The notes: generated by a model from the sequence alone, not told the origin. A DNA stretch of 15,512 nt from Candidatus Thorarchaeota archaeon (GCA_013138615.1 WTCK01000148.1:1-15512); one strand, 5' to 3'; numbered from the stretch's first letter, positions 6,966 to 13,483 are shown. Made by a program: numbers and translations.

Positions 6966-6972
6966 GATAATA

Positions 6973-7344
6973 ATGCCAAAACCAAGTTTTGTTGACGTTG
7001 AGTACCCTGAAGAGCTCCAGAAGAAGGCTCTCGAGGCTCTTGAGATTGCCAAAGATACAGGGCGAATCAAGAAAGGAATAAACGAGGCAACCAAGTCCAT
7101 CGAGCGTGGAATCGCACGTCTTGTACTGGTCGCTGGGGACGTAGAACCTCCAGAGATCATTATGTACTTGCCAGGTCTCTGTGATGACAAGAAAGCACCA
7201 TACATCTTCGTGGATAGCAAGAAGGACCTTGGTAATGCCTGCGGCATCGAACGCCCCACAGCGGCGGTCGCCATAGTCATTGATGGCAAGGCGAAAGACC
7301 TTGTTGATGACTTGGTTGAGAAGATAGCTGGACTGCGCAAGTAG
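6973..7344 (+). CDS. rpl7ae: Large ribosomal subunit protein eL8 (L7Ae), kink-turn binding protein
   Basis: A 123-aa L7Ae. It binds kink-turns in 23S rRNA, box C/D and H/ACA guide RNAs and archaeal RNase P. The RNA-binding segment KKGINEATKSIERG (33-46) and the PPEIIMYLPGLC segment are typical. Loop 9 reads NACGIERPTAAVAI (88-101); many archaeal L7Ae have AAGIEV here, and the ACGxxRP form looks like eukaryotic 15.5K/Snu13. AGAGGT 8 nt before the ATG serves as Shine-Dalgarno sequence and is buried in the upstream kink-turn. First gene of the rpl7ae-rps28e-rpl24e operon. Confidence 0.97.
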   Translation: MPKPSFVDVEYPEELQKKALEALEIAKDTGRIKKGINEATKSIERGIARLVLVAGDVEPPEIIMYLPGLCDDKKAPYIFVDSKKDLGNACGIERPTAAVAIVIDGKAKDLVDDLVEKIAGLRK

Positions 7345-7368
7345 AACTCTTCTAGGTGATGGCTTTAG

Positions 7369-7602
7369 ATGAGTAAGAGTAGTGATGACTCAGATAGGAC
7401 TCCCGCAATCCCAGCGGAGGTTATCCAGCTTCTAGGAAGAACTGGAGTGACCGGGGAAATCACCCAAGTCCGAGTCAAGATATTGGACGGACGGGACAGA
7501 GGTCGGGTGCTTACTCGCAACGTGAAAGGCCCTGTCAGAGAGGGTGACATTCTCTCTCTCCGAGAAACTGAACGTGAAGCTCGTAAGATGAGGAGGCGTT
7601 AG
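7369..7602 (+). CDS. rps28e: Small ribosomal subunit protein eS28
   Basis: A 77-aa eS28 with [22 protein letters not shown], the [20 protein letters not shown] core and the C-terminal [14 protein letters not shown] tail. It is a little longer than typical because of a polar N-terminal stretch of about 12 residues (KSSDDSDRT). AGGTGA at 7354-7359 lies 9 nt before the ATG, downstream of the rpl7ae stop. It is absent from bacteria and follows rpl7ae in the standard archaeal order. Confidence 0.97.
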   Translation: MSKSSDDSDRTPAIPAEVIQLLGRTGVTGEITQVRVKILDGRDRGRVLTRNVKGPVREGDILSLRETEREARKMRRR

Positions 7603-7604
7603 GC

Positions 7605-7805
7605 GTGGTTGGAACACAGAAATGCGTCTTCTGTGGCAAGGACATTGAGCCTGGCACGGGCATGGCCTACGTACAAACAAAGGATGGGGCTGTACTGTGG
7701 TTCTGTTCGAATAAGTGCAAGGTCAACAGAATCAAGCGCAAAATGAAGCCCAGGGATACTAAGTGGACTGCGAGCTATGAAAAGGGTGGCAAAGCAAAGC
7801 GCTAA
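7605..7805 (+). CDS. rpl24e: Large ribosomal subunit protein eL24
   Basis: A 66-aa zinc-ribbon ribosomal protein. C7/C10 (KCVFCGK) and C34/C38 (FCSNKCK) form the zinc site; the C-terminus is basic (KVNRIKRKMKPRDTKWT). It uses GTG at 7605, with GGAGGCG about 6 nt upstream and the rps28e stop ending two bases before. Last gene of the short operon; a hairpin with a T-run follows at 7839-7871. Confidence 0.96.
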   Translation: MVGTQKCVFCGKDIEPGTGMAYVQTKDGAVLWFCSNKCKVNRIKRKMKPRDTKWTASYEKGGKAKR

Positions 7806-7838
7806 AACACCTGCCCGAATCTGCATGTAATAGGCATA

Positions 7839-7871
7839 GGTGGCATCTCTTGCCACCTTGTGCTATTTTTT
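7839..7871 (+). terminator. Terminator after rpl24e
   Basis: Perfect 7-bp inverted repeat GGTGGCA/TGCCACC (7839-7845 and 7851-7857) with a TCTCT loop, followed after 8 bases by six T (7866-7871). The T-run lies in the last codons of the convergent ndk gene. Archaeal termination depends mainly on the U-run; the hairpin may also protect the mRNA end. Confidence 0.6.
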
Positions 7872-8534
7872 CTCAACTTCTTCCTTAATATAGTCAAAAA
7901 TCGCGTTTGCTAGAGCGCTGACCGATTTCTCCTCGATTCCGTCTGCATCTTTGCCTAGCAATCCTTCCAGTGAGCTCAGAACAGAGGATGATATGTTTCC
8001 ATTTTCAATGGATTCCTTGACAATATTGCGAATGTCCATGGTGTAATCCGCGCTTCCTGAACTGTATTTGCTGATGTACGCCCAAGCGGAGGCCTCTGCA
8101 TCATCAGATTCCTCTACATCACCTTCCTTCTTCCAGAGAGATATCTCAGTTCTTGCAGTGTCCGATCCATCAGATGCGTGGGCGATATTAATGCCGGCCC
8201 ATATTCCATAACGTCCTCTTAGTGAATCGGACGAGGCCTTCTGAACGAATGTTGCACCAAGCGCTTCGCGAACGCCTTCGATTACGTTATCAGCTTCGAG
8301 AATCATTGTCAGAACATTGGCGGAAGTTATGAAGTCTACAAGCCAAGGGAAGAATGGTTTCTCCTTATGGACTGCGTAATGCATTTCAGCCAGCGACTTG
8401 GACACCTTCATTTCCTTAAAGGCACGGACTTTGTATCCTCTATCCAGCAGAGCCTTGATGACCAATGCACTTACTCTTCTTCTAACGGTTCCATCAGGTT
8501 TGATTATTACAAAAGAGCGTTCCAATTGCTTCAC
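7863..8534 (-). CDS. ndk: Nucleoside diphosphate kinase with C-terminal extension
   Basis: Transfers the terminal phosphate between nucleoside triphosphates and diphosphates through a phospho-histidine. The first ~140 residues are a complete NDK domain: FVIIKPDGTVRR with K12, MHYAVHKEKPFF with Y53, LRGRYG, and the active-site INIAHASDGSDTARTEISLW with N116, H119 and E130. Standard NDKs end at about 150 aa. This one continues for roughly 75 more residues: an acidic linker (VEESDDAEA) and a predicted helical region ending FDYIKEEVEKK, for which I recognise no domain. The start is GTG at 8534 with no clear Shine-Dalgarno sequence; a weak AT-rich element lies near 8570-8580. It is inverted relative to rpl7ae-rps28e-rpl24e and infB, with which ndk is normally co-directional in archaea. 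Confidence 0.93.
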   Translation of the reverse strand: MKQLERSFVIIKPDGTVRRRVSALVIKALLDRGYKVRAFKEMKVSKSLAEMHYAVHKEKPFFPWLVDFITSANVLTMILEADNVIEGVREALGATFVQKASSDSLRGRYGIWAGINIAHASDGSDTARTEISLWKKEGDVEESDDAEASAWAYISKYSSGSADYTMDIRNIVKESIENGNISSSVLSSLEGLLGKDADGIEEKSVSALANAIFDYIKEEVEKK

Positions 8535-8668
8535 CGAACTATGTCTATCTTGTTAAGGCCGAACGCAGCAATTTGTTATTTCAGGGTTGTGGCTCGACTA
8601 TCGGAAACGACAGTTTCATAAGCTGGGGAAAATGGGGTGGCATCAATCTTCTTGTGAGGTGGCTATTG

Positions 8669-10450
8669 ATGACTCAGGAAGCCAAACTGCGTTCCCCCAT
8701 TGTTACGGTGCTCGGACACATTGACCATGGAAAAACCTCACTACTGGACAAGATGCGAGGTACAGCAGTACAGGATCGAGAGGCGGCAGGCATCACTCAA
8801 CATATTGGCGCTTCGTTTTTCCCGACTGAAACGATTCGCTCCATTTGCGGGAACCTCTTGGATAGCGTCAACACTCAATTAACAATCGATGGCCTGCTAT
8901 TCATTGACACGCCAGGTCATGAAGCGTACCTAAACCTCAGAAAACGTGGCGGAGCGATAGCTGACATAGCGATATTGGTGGTGGACATCAATGAGGGACC
9001 ACTGACTCAATCCTATGAATCATTGAAGATACTGAAATCAGGGAAAACACCATTCCTCATAGCCGCTAACAAGCTAGACAAGGTCCCGGGATGGAGGAGC
9101 ATCCCAGATGTCGACCTGTTCCAAGCCATAAAATCGCAGAACAAGACAATACAGAACGAGCTAGACCGACGTCTATACGAGATTGTTGGGGCACTGTCTG
9201 CAAACGGAATCGCTTCGGAAAGATTTGATCGTGTAGAAGACTTCACACAGACTGTGGCCATTGTACCCACAAGTGCGAAAACCGGGGATGGTATTCCTGA
9301 GCTGTTGATGGTCCTCTCAGGATTGACTCAGCAGTACCTTAAGGATAGGCTCAGTATCTCCACCGGTCCCGCAAAAGGAGCGATACTGGAGGTCAGAGAG
9401 GAAACCGGCCTTGGTACAACGCTTGACACAATAATCTATGAAGGAATTTTGAAGAAGTCTGATACCGTGGTAGTCGGCGGTCTTGATGATGTCATAGTTG
9501 CTAAAATCAGAGCATTACTGCTACCAAAGCCGCTTGATGAGATTAGAGATCCAAAGGAGAAGTTCACGCATGTTGACGAGGTGCATGCTGCGGCTGGTGT
9601 TAAGATTGTGTCCCCGGACATCAAGGGAGCGCTGGCTGGTGCACCAGTCTATGCTGTTAGTGATTTAGATAAACTGGAAGAAATCAAGTCTAAAGTACGT
9701 GATGAGATTAGCTCAATACGCATCCAGAAGGATTCATCCGGGATTGTTCTGAAGACCGATACTCTCGGTTCTTTGGAGGCAGTCAGTCAATTCTTGCAGG
9801 ATCGCAAAATTCCCGTACGGATTGCTGATGTGGGTCAGATTGTTAAAAGGGACATAGTTGAAGCCCAAGCTGCAGGGGATACAGGCCCTCTCAATGCTGT
9901 TGTACTGGGATTCAATGTTAAGTTTGCGCCTGATATTGAGGATCTGGCTGCGGAATACGGAGTCGAGGTATTCTTGAATGAGGTAATCTATCGCCTCTTT
10001 GATGATTTCAACGCATGGCACATAGTGAAGCGGGAGCAAGCAAAGGCTGAGTCGCTTGGCTCAATTGTCAGGCCTGGAAAGATTACGCTCATACCTGACT
10101 ACGTATTCAGGCAGAAGAATCCGGCAGTCGTGGGTGTCAAGGTAAGCGGCGTTATAAAGCCAAGAACAGCCCTCATTAATGGGCAAGGAAAGCGTGTAGG
10201 AACCATTCTGCAGATTCAAGATAGAAGTGTCACGATAGATGAGGCAACTGATGGAATGGAAGTTGCAGTGTCTATCCGAGGTCCCAGCATTGGTAGGCAG
10301 GTAAAGGATGATGATGTGCTCTACATAGACGTGCCTGACAAGCATATTCTCGCAATTAGGAAGAAATTCTCTGAAGATCTAACGCAGCCAGAGTTGGATG
10401 TGTTGGAGGAGATTGTTACAATAAAAAGGGCGGCTGGAGCCTTCATCTAG
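8669..10450 (+). CDS. infB: Translation initiation factor aIF5B (IF-2 homologue)
   Basis: A 593-aa GTPase promoting ribosomal subunit joining. G1 is GHIDHGKT (16-23), G3 is DTPGHE (80-85) with catalytic H84, G4 is NKLD (134-137) and G5 is SAK (202-204). Later domains include VLKTDTLGSLEAV and DVGQIVKRDIVEAQA in domain III and EQAKAESLGSIVRPGKI leading into domain IV. The length fits archaeal aIF5B, with no intein. ATG 8669 is chosen because GAGGTGG (8655-8661) stands 7 nt before it and MTQEAKLRSPIVTVLGH is family-like; a longer in-frame start at 8573 would add 32 unconserved residues. A weak TATA-like TTTCATAA at 8614-8621 may drive it. It diverges from ndk across 134 bases. Confidence 0.97.
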   Translation: MTQEAKLRSPIVTVLGHIDHGKTSLLDKMRGTAVQDREAAGITQHIGASFFPTETIRSICGNLLDSVNTQLTIDGLLFIDTPGHEAYLNLRKRGGAIADIAILVVDINEGPLTQSYESLKILKSGKTPFLIAANKLDKVPGWRSIPDVDLFQAIKSQNKTIQNELDRRLYEIVGALSANGIASERFDRVEDFTQTVAIVPTSAKTGDGIPELLMVLSGLTQQYLKDRLSISTGPAKGAILEVREETGLGTTLDTIIYEGILKKSDTVVVGGLDDVIVAKIRALLLPKPLDEIRDPKEKFTHVDEVHAAAGVKIVSPDIKGALAGAPVYAVSDLDKLEEIKSKVRDEISSIRIQKDSSGIVLKTDTLGSLEAVSQFLQDRKIPVRIADVGQIVKRDIVEAQAAGDTGPLNAVVLGFNVKFAPDIEDLAAEYGVEVFLNEVIYRLFDDFNAWHIVKREQAKAESLGSIVRPGKITLIPDYVFRQKNPAVVGVKVSGVIKPRTALINGQGKRVGTILQIQDRSVTIDEATDGMEVAVSIRGPSIGRQVKDDDVLYIDVPDKHILAIRKKFSEDLTQPELDVLEEIVTIKRAAGAFI

Positions 10451-10471
10451 TTTGTTTGAGCCCAATTGGTA

Positions 10472-10482
10472 ACTTTTTTAGG
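10472..10482 (+). promoter_or_regulatory. TATA box of the SRP RNA gene
   Basis: ACTTTTTTAGG stands about 26 bases before the inferred 5' end of the SRP RNA (10503-10505), the usual archaeal spacing. Confidence 0.55.
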
Positions 10483-10502
10483 CGTACTAATAGATTCCTC
10501 GA

Positions 10503-10820
10503 ACTGCAGCGGGTAGGGTGGGCCGTTTGCCGCGGCTGAAACCACATGGCAATAGTGGCACCAGTAACCATGCAGAGGATGAACCCCGATCCTGTTGAGA
10601 TTCGCTGTGGGACGATGACGAGCAGTCTTTGAAGTCTGTCACGGTCATACCAACAGTCGTAGGACTGTTGTGATTGACTTAGATTGTCGAACCGGGTCAG
10701 GCCCTGGCGGGAACAGCCCTCAGACTAAGTGGTGGAGCCTCAGAGAGCGCTGCTTTGAGAAGCACAACGAGCATTCTTCGCAGGGGAAGGACACCCGAAG
10801 TGGTGGGGCCGCTGCACCTC
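10503..10820 (+). ncRNA. Signal recognition particle RNA (archaeal 7S RNA)
   Basis: This long gap holds an SRP RNA of about 310 nt. The ends close as helix 1: TGCAGCGG (10505-10512) is the exact complement of CCGCTGCA (10809-10816). An Alu-like part contains a CCAC/GTGG hairpin with GG in its loop, then AGTAACC, then a hairpin with CCCC in its loop, as needed for loop-loop pairing. Helix 6 is CAACAGTC/GACTGTTG with loop GTAG, which fits the GNAR tetraloop bound by SRP19. Helix 8 carries GTCGAACCGGGTCAGG and AACAGCCC...GAC, closed by CCC/GGG. Its tip is TGGC instead of the usual GGAA type, and the symmetric loop reads AACA instead of AGCA. A pyrimidine-rich stretch from 10817 may end the transcript. 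Exact ends and the 10513-10541 fold are uncertain. Confidence 0.85.
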
Positions 10821-10869
10821 TTCTTGTTGTTATTCTGATTCATTTGAAAGGAGCAGGCGGTTGGTTATA

Positions 10870-11223
10870 TCAATCCCGAGATGATTCAATGGTGTCTTCT
10901 TCGCTAGTCCACCTTTCGGCTTTGATCAGCCCATTGTACTCCCGTAACACATCGATTACGAGCCACGCCAGGCAAGCAAAGTAGACCCAAGCAGGGAATG
11001 GGGGTATGACCATGGGATAGTACTGTAGGTAATACCTGATGTCATCAACATAAAGAAAAGTCAATACTGGAATGGCGAATAGTGACAAGAGAATCCTCAG
11101 ATTGCGAATGCGTATTATCGAGCGTCTAGTTTGTTGTTGTGCAGTTTGGAGTAGTAATCTCAACAAGAGATAGATTCCTGCTGCAACAAAATTCTTAACG
11201 ATTTGAATCGACACGACCCCCAC
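10870..11223 (-). CDS. Small membrane protein of unknown function, paralogue of the next gene
   Basis: A 117-aa protein I cannot assign to a named family. Three hydrophobic segments are visible: about residues 5-26, 47-63 (RILLSLFAIPVLTFLY) and 78-92 (WVYFACLAWLVIDVL). A proline-rich stretch (YYPMVIPPFP) lies between the second and third, and the tail is charged and acidic (EEDTIESSRD). It aligns with the protein at 11317-11652: IYxxLRxLL, then RILLSLxxIP exactly 26 residues on from IY, then an xLVIDVL third helix. The start is GTG at 11223 without a clear Shine-Dalgarno sequence. An AT-rich GAATAAAAG on the minus strand (11258-11267) could serve as a nearby TATA box. It converges on the SRP RNA gene. 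Confidence 0.7.
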   Translation of the reverse strand: MGVVSIQIVKNFVAAGIYLLLRLLLQTAQQQTRRSIIRIRNLRILLSLFAIPVLTFLYVDDIRYYLQYYPMVIPPFPAWVYFACLAWLVIDVLREYNGLIKAERWTSEEDTIESSRD

Positions 11224-11316
11224 TGGTGTATAGCTTATTCTTAGTGAAAAGGTATTTGCTTTTATTCTGGTTCTCTGGAGAAGAATTGCTGATAGGTGCT
11301 ACCAACGATTCTGGAA

Positions 11317-11652
11317 TTATTCAGGAGTGCCTTCTATGACAGGACCTCGAATAATCTCGTGCTGAAGCTTCTGGAACTGCCACAATACATCAATAACAAG
11401 CAACGCTAAGACAAGAATGTAGTGGAGGACTGGCAATGGTGGAAATCCCGCGAAATCCGGTGGGGGAGGCTGGATTTGCATGTATGTTATGACCCTGTAG
11501 GCATAGTAAATAGTCCATGCAGGAATGGTTGCCAACGACAGGAGAATTCTCTCCTTCCTAAGGAGGACTACCGAGTATCCAGTCCGTTCCGATTCATTAT
11601 GCAGTAATATTCTCAGCGCGGAATAGATTACTATAGGCAGATAAATCGCCAC
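11317..11652 (-). CDS. Small membrane protein of unknown function, tandem paralogue
   Basis: A 111-aa protein with the same architecture as its neighbour: first hydrophobic stretch IYLPIVIYSALRILL, second ERILLSLATIPAWTIYYAY, a Pro-rich loop (QPPPPDFAGFPPLP), third VLHYILVLALLVIDVLWQF, and a charged tail (EIIRGPVIEGTPE). The shared spacing IY-26-RILLSL and the shared LLVIDVL ending show descent from one duplication, although overall identity is modest. The start is a GTG at 11652; no good Shine-Dalgarno sequence is seen. Ninety-three bases separate it from the downstream copy, which may have its own promoter, so the pair may not be a single transcript. Function unknown; existence as genes rests on length, hydrophobicity and the mutual similarity. 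Confidence 0.7.
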   Translation of the reverse strand: MAIYLPIVIYSALRILLHNESERTGYSVVLLRKERILLSLATIPAWTIYYAYRVITYMQIQPPPPDFAGFPPLPVLHYILVLALLVIDVLWQFQKLQHEIIRGPVIEGTPE

Positions 11653-11754
11653 AACCCCACAAATCTAAGGATGTCTTTTGACAAAATAGCGTTTGTTATT
11701 GCAGTAATGATGAGATCGTTAATGGGAAACGCCGAAGAAAAAAGAAGTACAATA

Positions 11755-11765
11755 ATCTTTAAGAG
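11755..11765 (+). promoter_or_regulatory. TATA box of tRNA-Ser
   Basis: ATCTTTAAGAG lies about 30 bases before the first base of the tRNA, matching the archaeal tRNA promoter spacing. The rest of 11653-11790 shows no supported gene. Confidence 0.5.
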
Positions 11766-11790
11766 AAGAGCAAAGTTCGCACACCTTGAT

Positions 11791-11905
11791 GCTGGGGTTT
11801 CCGAGCCTGGTACGGAGCCAGCCTGCTAATCGCCTACGCGTGACGCGGGCGGGTTGACAGTTGGTGTGCTTGCACGCGCGAGTTCGAATCTCGCCCCCAG
11901 CGCCA
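11791..11905 (+). tRNA. tRNA-Ser(GCU) with probable intron
   Basis: Acceptor stem GCTGGGG pairs with CCCCAGC; discriminator G and CCA are encoded (to 11905). D stem is TCCG/CGGA with a GG-containing loop. Anticodon stem CCAGC (11818-11822) is followed by C, T and anticodon GCT (11825-11827). The matching 3' strand GTTGG is at 11860-11864, with one G-U pair. A long variable arm (GTGC/GCAC) shows class II, as required for serine; the T arm is GCGAG-TTCGAAT-CTCGC. Removing about 30 bases after position 37 (11829-11858) yields a normal 82-nt body plus CCA. The intron folds as CGCC/GGCG and CGCG/CGCG around TGA. I could not draw a perfect bulge-helix-bulge, so exact splice sites are uncertain. Confidence 0.88.
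11829..11858 (+). other. Probable tRNA-Ser intron (position 37/38)
   Basis: About 30 bases interrupt the anticodon loop after A37, the canonical archaeal site. The insert has an internal hairpin (CGCC...GGCG enclosing CGCG-TGA-CGCG). A competing pairing CAGCC/GGTTG between the 5' exon and the intron 3' end may shape the precursor. Boundaries are inferred from the need to restore a 7-base loop. Confidence 0.6.
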
Positions 11906-11990
11906 CTCTATTCTGATAAAATCCCATTATTCCAAGAGTAGATATTGATCAATCGCATACGGACGGCACAATAACAAGCAAGTCTGAATG

Positions 11991-12028
11991 AAAAAATAAG
12001 AGAGAACTCGGGCCTTGCGACCCGGTTC
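11991..12028 (-). terminator. Terminator of EF-1A
   Basis: On the minus strand, just after the EF-1A stop, GAAC-CGGG pairs with CCCG-(A)-GTTC (12028-12004, one bulged base, 8-base loop), followed by TCTCTTA and a run of six T (11996-11991). Confidence 0.6.
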
Positions 12029-12066
12029 TGTGAACTATTTCCTCTTAGTGTGTCTTAGGTAGTGGG

Positions 12067-13398
12067 TTATTTCTTGGTGGGCTTTTCCTTAGTGAGTTTT
12101 CTCTTAGTGAGTTTTGTGACAACGCCTACTGCGACTGTCATACCCATGTCACGTACCGCGAAGCGGCCGAGCTGTGGAAACTCCTTGTAGGTCTCAATGC
12201 ACATCGGCTTGAGAGGTACGAGTTTCGCTATCATGCTCTCACCTTTCTTCACAAAGTCAGGGTTCTCTTCGATGACCTGACCACTGCGCTGGTCTAGCTT
12301 CTGCAGAATCTGATCGAACCTGCATGCTACCTGTGCGGTGTGTGCGTGAACAACTGGTGTGTAACCCACTGTGATGGCTGTCGGATGCTGGATGACCATG
12401 ATTTGGCCAGTGTAGTCAGCAGCGACTGTCGGAGGCTTATCAGTAGGACCTGCAACGTCACCACGGCCAAGGTCTTTCCTATCGATGCCTCTTATGTTGA
12501 AGCCAATGTTATCACCAGGTATTGCCTGCGACAGTATCTCGTGATGCATCTCGATTGACTTGACCTCTCCAGTCTTGTTGGGTGGCATGAAGGTAATCTT
12601 CATCCCAGGCTTCATCACACCGGTCTCAACACGACCGACTGGCACAGTTCCAACACCCTTGATTGAGTAGACGTCGTTAATCGGAAGCCTCAGAGGCTTC
12701 TTGAGTGGCTTTGGCGGAAGGTCGACGAGGTCGAGTGCCTGAAGCAAGCTGGGACCGTCATACCAAGGAGTGAAGTCCTTGGTCTGTTCTTTCAGGTTTG
12801 CTGCATCGAGGGCTGAAGTTGGAATGAACGGAATCTTGTCCATTTTGTAACCAATACTCTTCAGGAAGTCTGATACTTCGTCCTTAACCTCATTGTAGCG
12901 GTCTTCGCTGTACTTTACACTGTCGTCATCCATCTTGTTGACACAGACGATTATGCTCGGCACACCGAGTGTCATCACTAGGTATGCATGCTCCTTTGTC
13001 TGGCCACCAGGTCCGATGCCGGCTTCGAACTCACCCTTCTTTGCGGATACCACTAGAAGAGCCACGTCGGCCTGAGATGCTCCGGTAATCATGTTCTTGA
13101 TGAAGTCCTTGTGACCAGGTGCATCGATGATGGTGTAATAGTATTTGTCAGTGAGAAACTTGAAGAAGGCGATGTCAATGGTTAGACCTCGCTCACGTTC
13201 CTCTTTCAGGCGGTCCAGCGCAAAAGCCCATGCCCAGCTGGGTCGCCCAAGTTTTTCTGCTTCGGCTTTATGCTGTTGGAAGGTACGTTCGTCAACAGCG
13301 CCAGTTTCGTATAGGAGTCTACCAGTCATAGTGGATTTGCCGTGGTCGACGTGACCAACAACCACTAGGTTCAGGTGATCCTTCTGTTTCTTGGACAA
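12067..13398 (-). CDS. tuf: Translation elongation factor EF-1A (aEF1A)
   Basis: A 443-aa GTPase delivering aminoacyl-tRNA to the ribosome. G1 is GHVDHGKST (15-23), G3 is DAPGH (92-96), G4 is NKMD (154-157) and G5 is SAL (195-197). Domains 2 and 3 follow, with [19 protein letters not shown] and [17 protein letters not shown]. Residues 122-133 ([12 protein letters not shown]) contain the 11-residue insertion typical of TACK/Asgard archaea and eukaryotes. The start is a TTG at 13398 giving [20 protein letters not shown] lies 10 nt upstream, while an out-of-frame ATG (13403) sits at a better spacing. A TATA box (13474-13480) and a 5' stem-loop (13426-13449) precede it, and a terminator follows, so it is an independent transcript. 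fusA, usually beside it, is not here. Confidence 0.97.
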   Translation of the reverse strand: MSKKQKDHLNLVVVGHVDHGKSTMTGRLLYETGAVDERTFQQHKAEAEKLGRPSWAWAFALDRLKEERERGLTIDIAFFKFLTDKYYYTIIDAPGHKDFIKNMITGASQADVALLVVSAKKGEFEAGIGPGGQTKEHAYLVMTLGVPSIIVCVNKMDDDSVKYSEDRYNEVKDEVSDFLKSIGYKMDKIPFIPTSALDAANLKEQTKDFTPWYDGPSLLQALDLVDLPPKPLKKPLRLPINDVYSIKGVGTVPVGRVETGVMKPGMKITFMPPNKTGEVKSIEMHHEILSQAIPGDNIGFNIRGIDRKDLGRGDVAGPTDKPPTVAADYTGQIMVIQHPTAITVGYTPVVHAHTAQVACRFDQILQKLDQRSGQVIEENPDFVKKGESMIAKLVPLKPMCIETYKEFPQLGRFAVRDMGMTVAVGVVTKLTKRKLTKEKPTKK

Positions 13399-13425
13399 GG
13401 CATTATTTCTCCTTATTCGCTTTCA

Positions 13426-13449
13426 GTCTGTCCTCTACAGGGTACAGAC
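13426..13449 (-). promoter_or_regulatory. Stem-loop at the predicted 5' end of EF-1A mRNA
   Basis: Minus-strand reading: GTCTGT-AC-CCT-GTAG-AGG-ACAGAC, a 9-bp stem with a two-base bulge and a GUAG loop. The TATA-based transcript start (about 13451) is almost exactly at its 5' end. It may stabilise the mRNA or regulate it; the pairing is seen, the role is inferred. Confidence 0.5.
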
Positions 13450-13472
13450 CGTGAGTGCCACCTTGGGCCGTG

Positions 13473-13483
13473 CTTTTAACGCT
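13473..13483 (-). promoter_or_regulatory. TATA box of EF-1A
   Basis: The minus strand reads AGCGTTAAAAG, a TATA-like element with a predicted transcript start near 13451. Two more inverted repeats lie upstream (13486-13508 and 13517-13537); they could mark the 3' end of the DMT transporter transcript, but have no T-run. Confidence 0.5.

Noticed and set aside
10670..10984. Plus-strand ORF of 104 codons
   Set aside because: It overlaps the S domain of the SRP RNA and then the antisense of a membrane-protein gene; the composition is not protein-like.
11705..11745. Box C-like ATGATGA suggesting a C/D guide RNA
   Set aside because: No box D (CTGA) and no C'/D' pair at guide-RNA spacing follow it.
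11671..11829. Small plus-strand ORF (52 codons, starting MSFDKIAFVI) in the tRNA upstream gap
   Set aside because: It has no properly spaced Shine-Dalgarno sequence and runs 39 bases into the tRNA-Ser gene across its promoter, so it is most likely chance.
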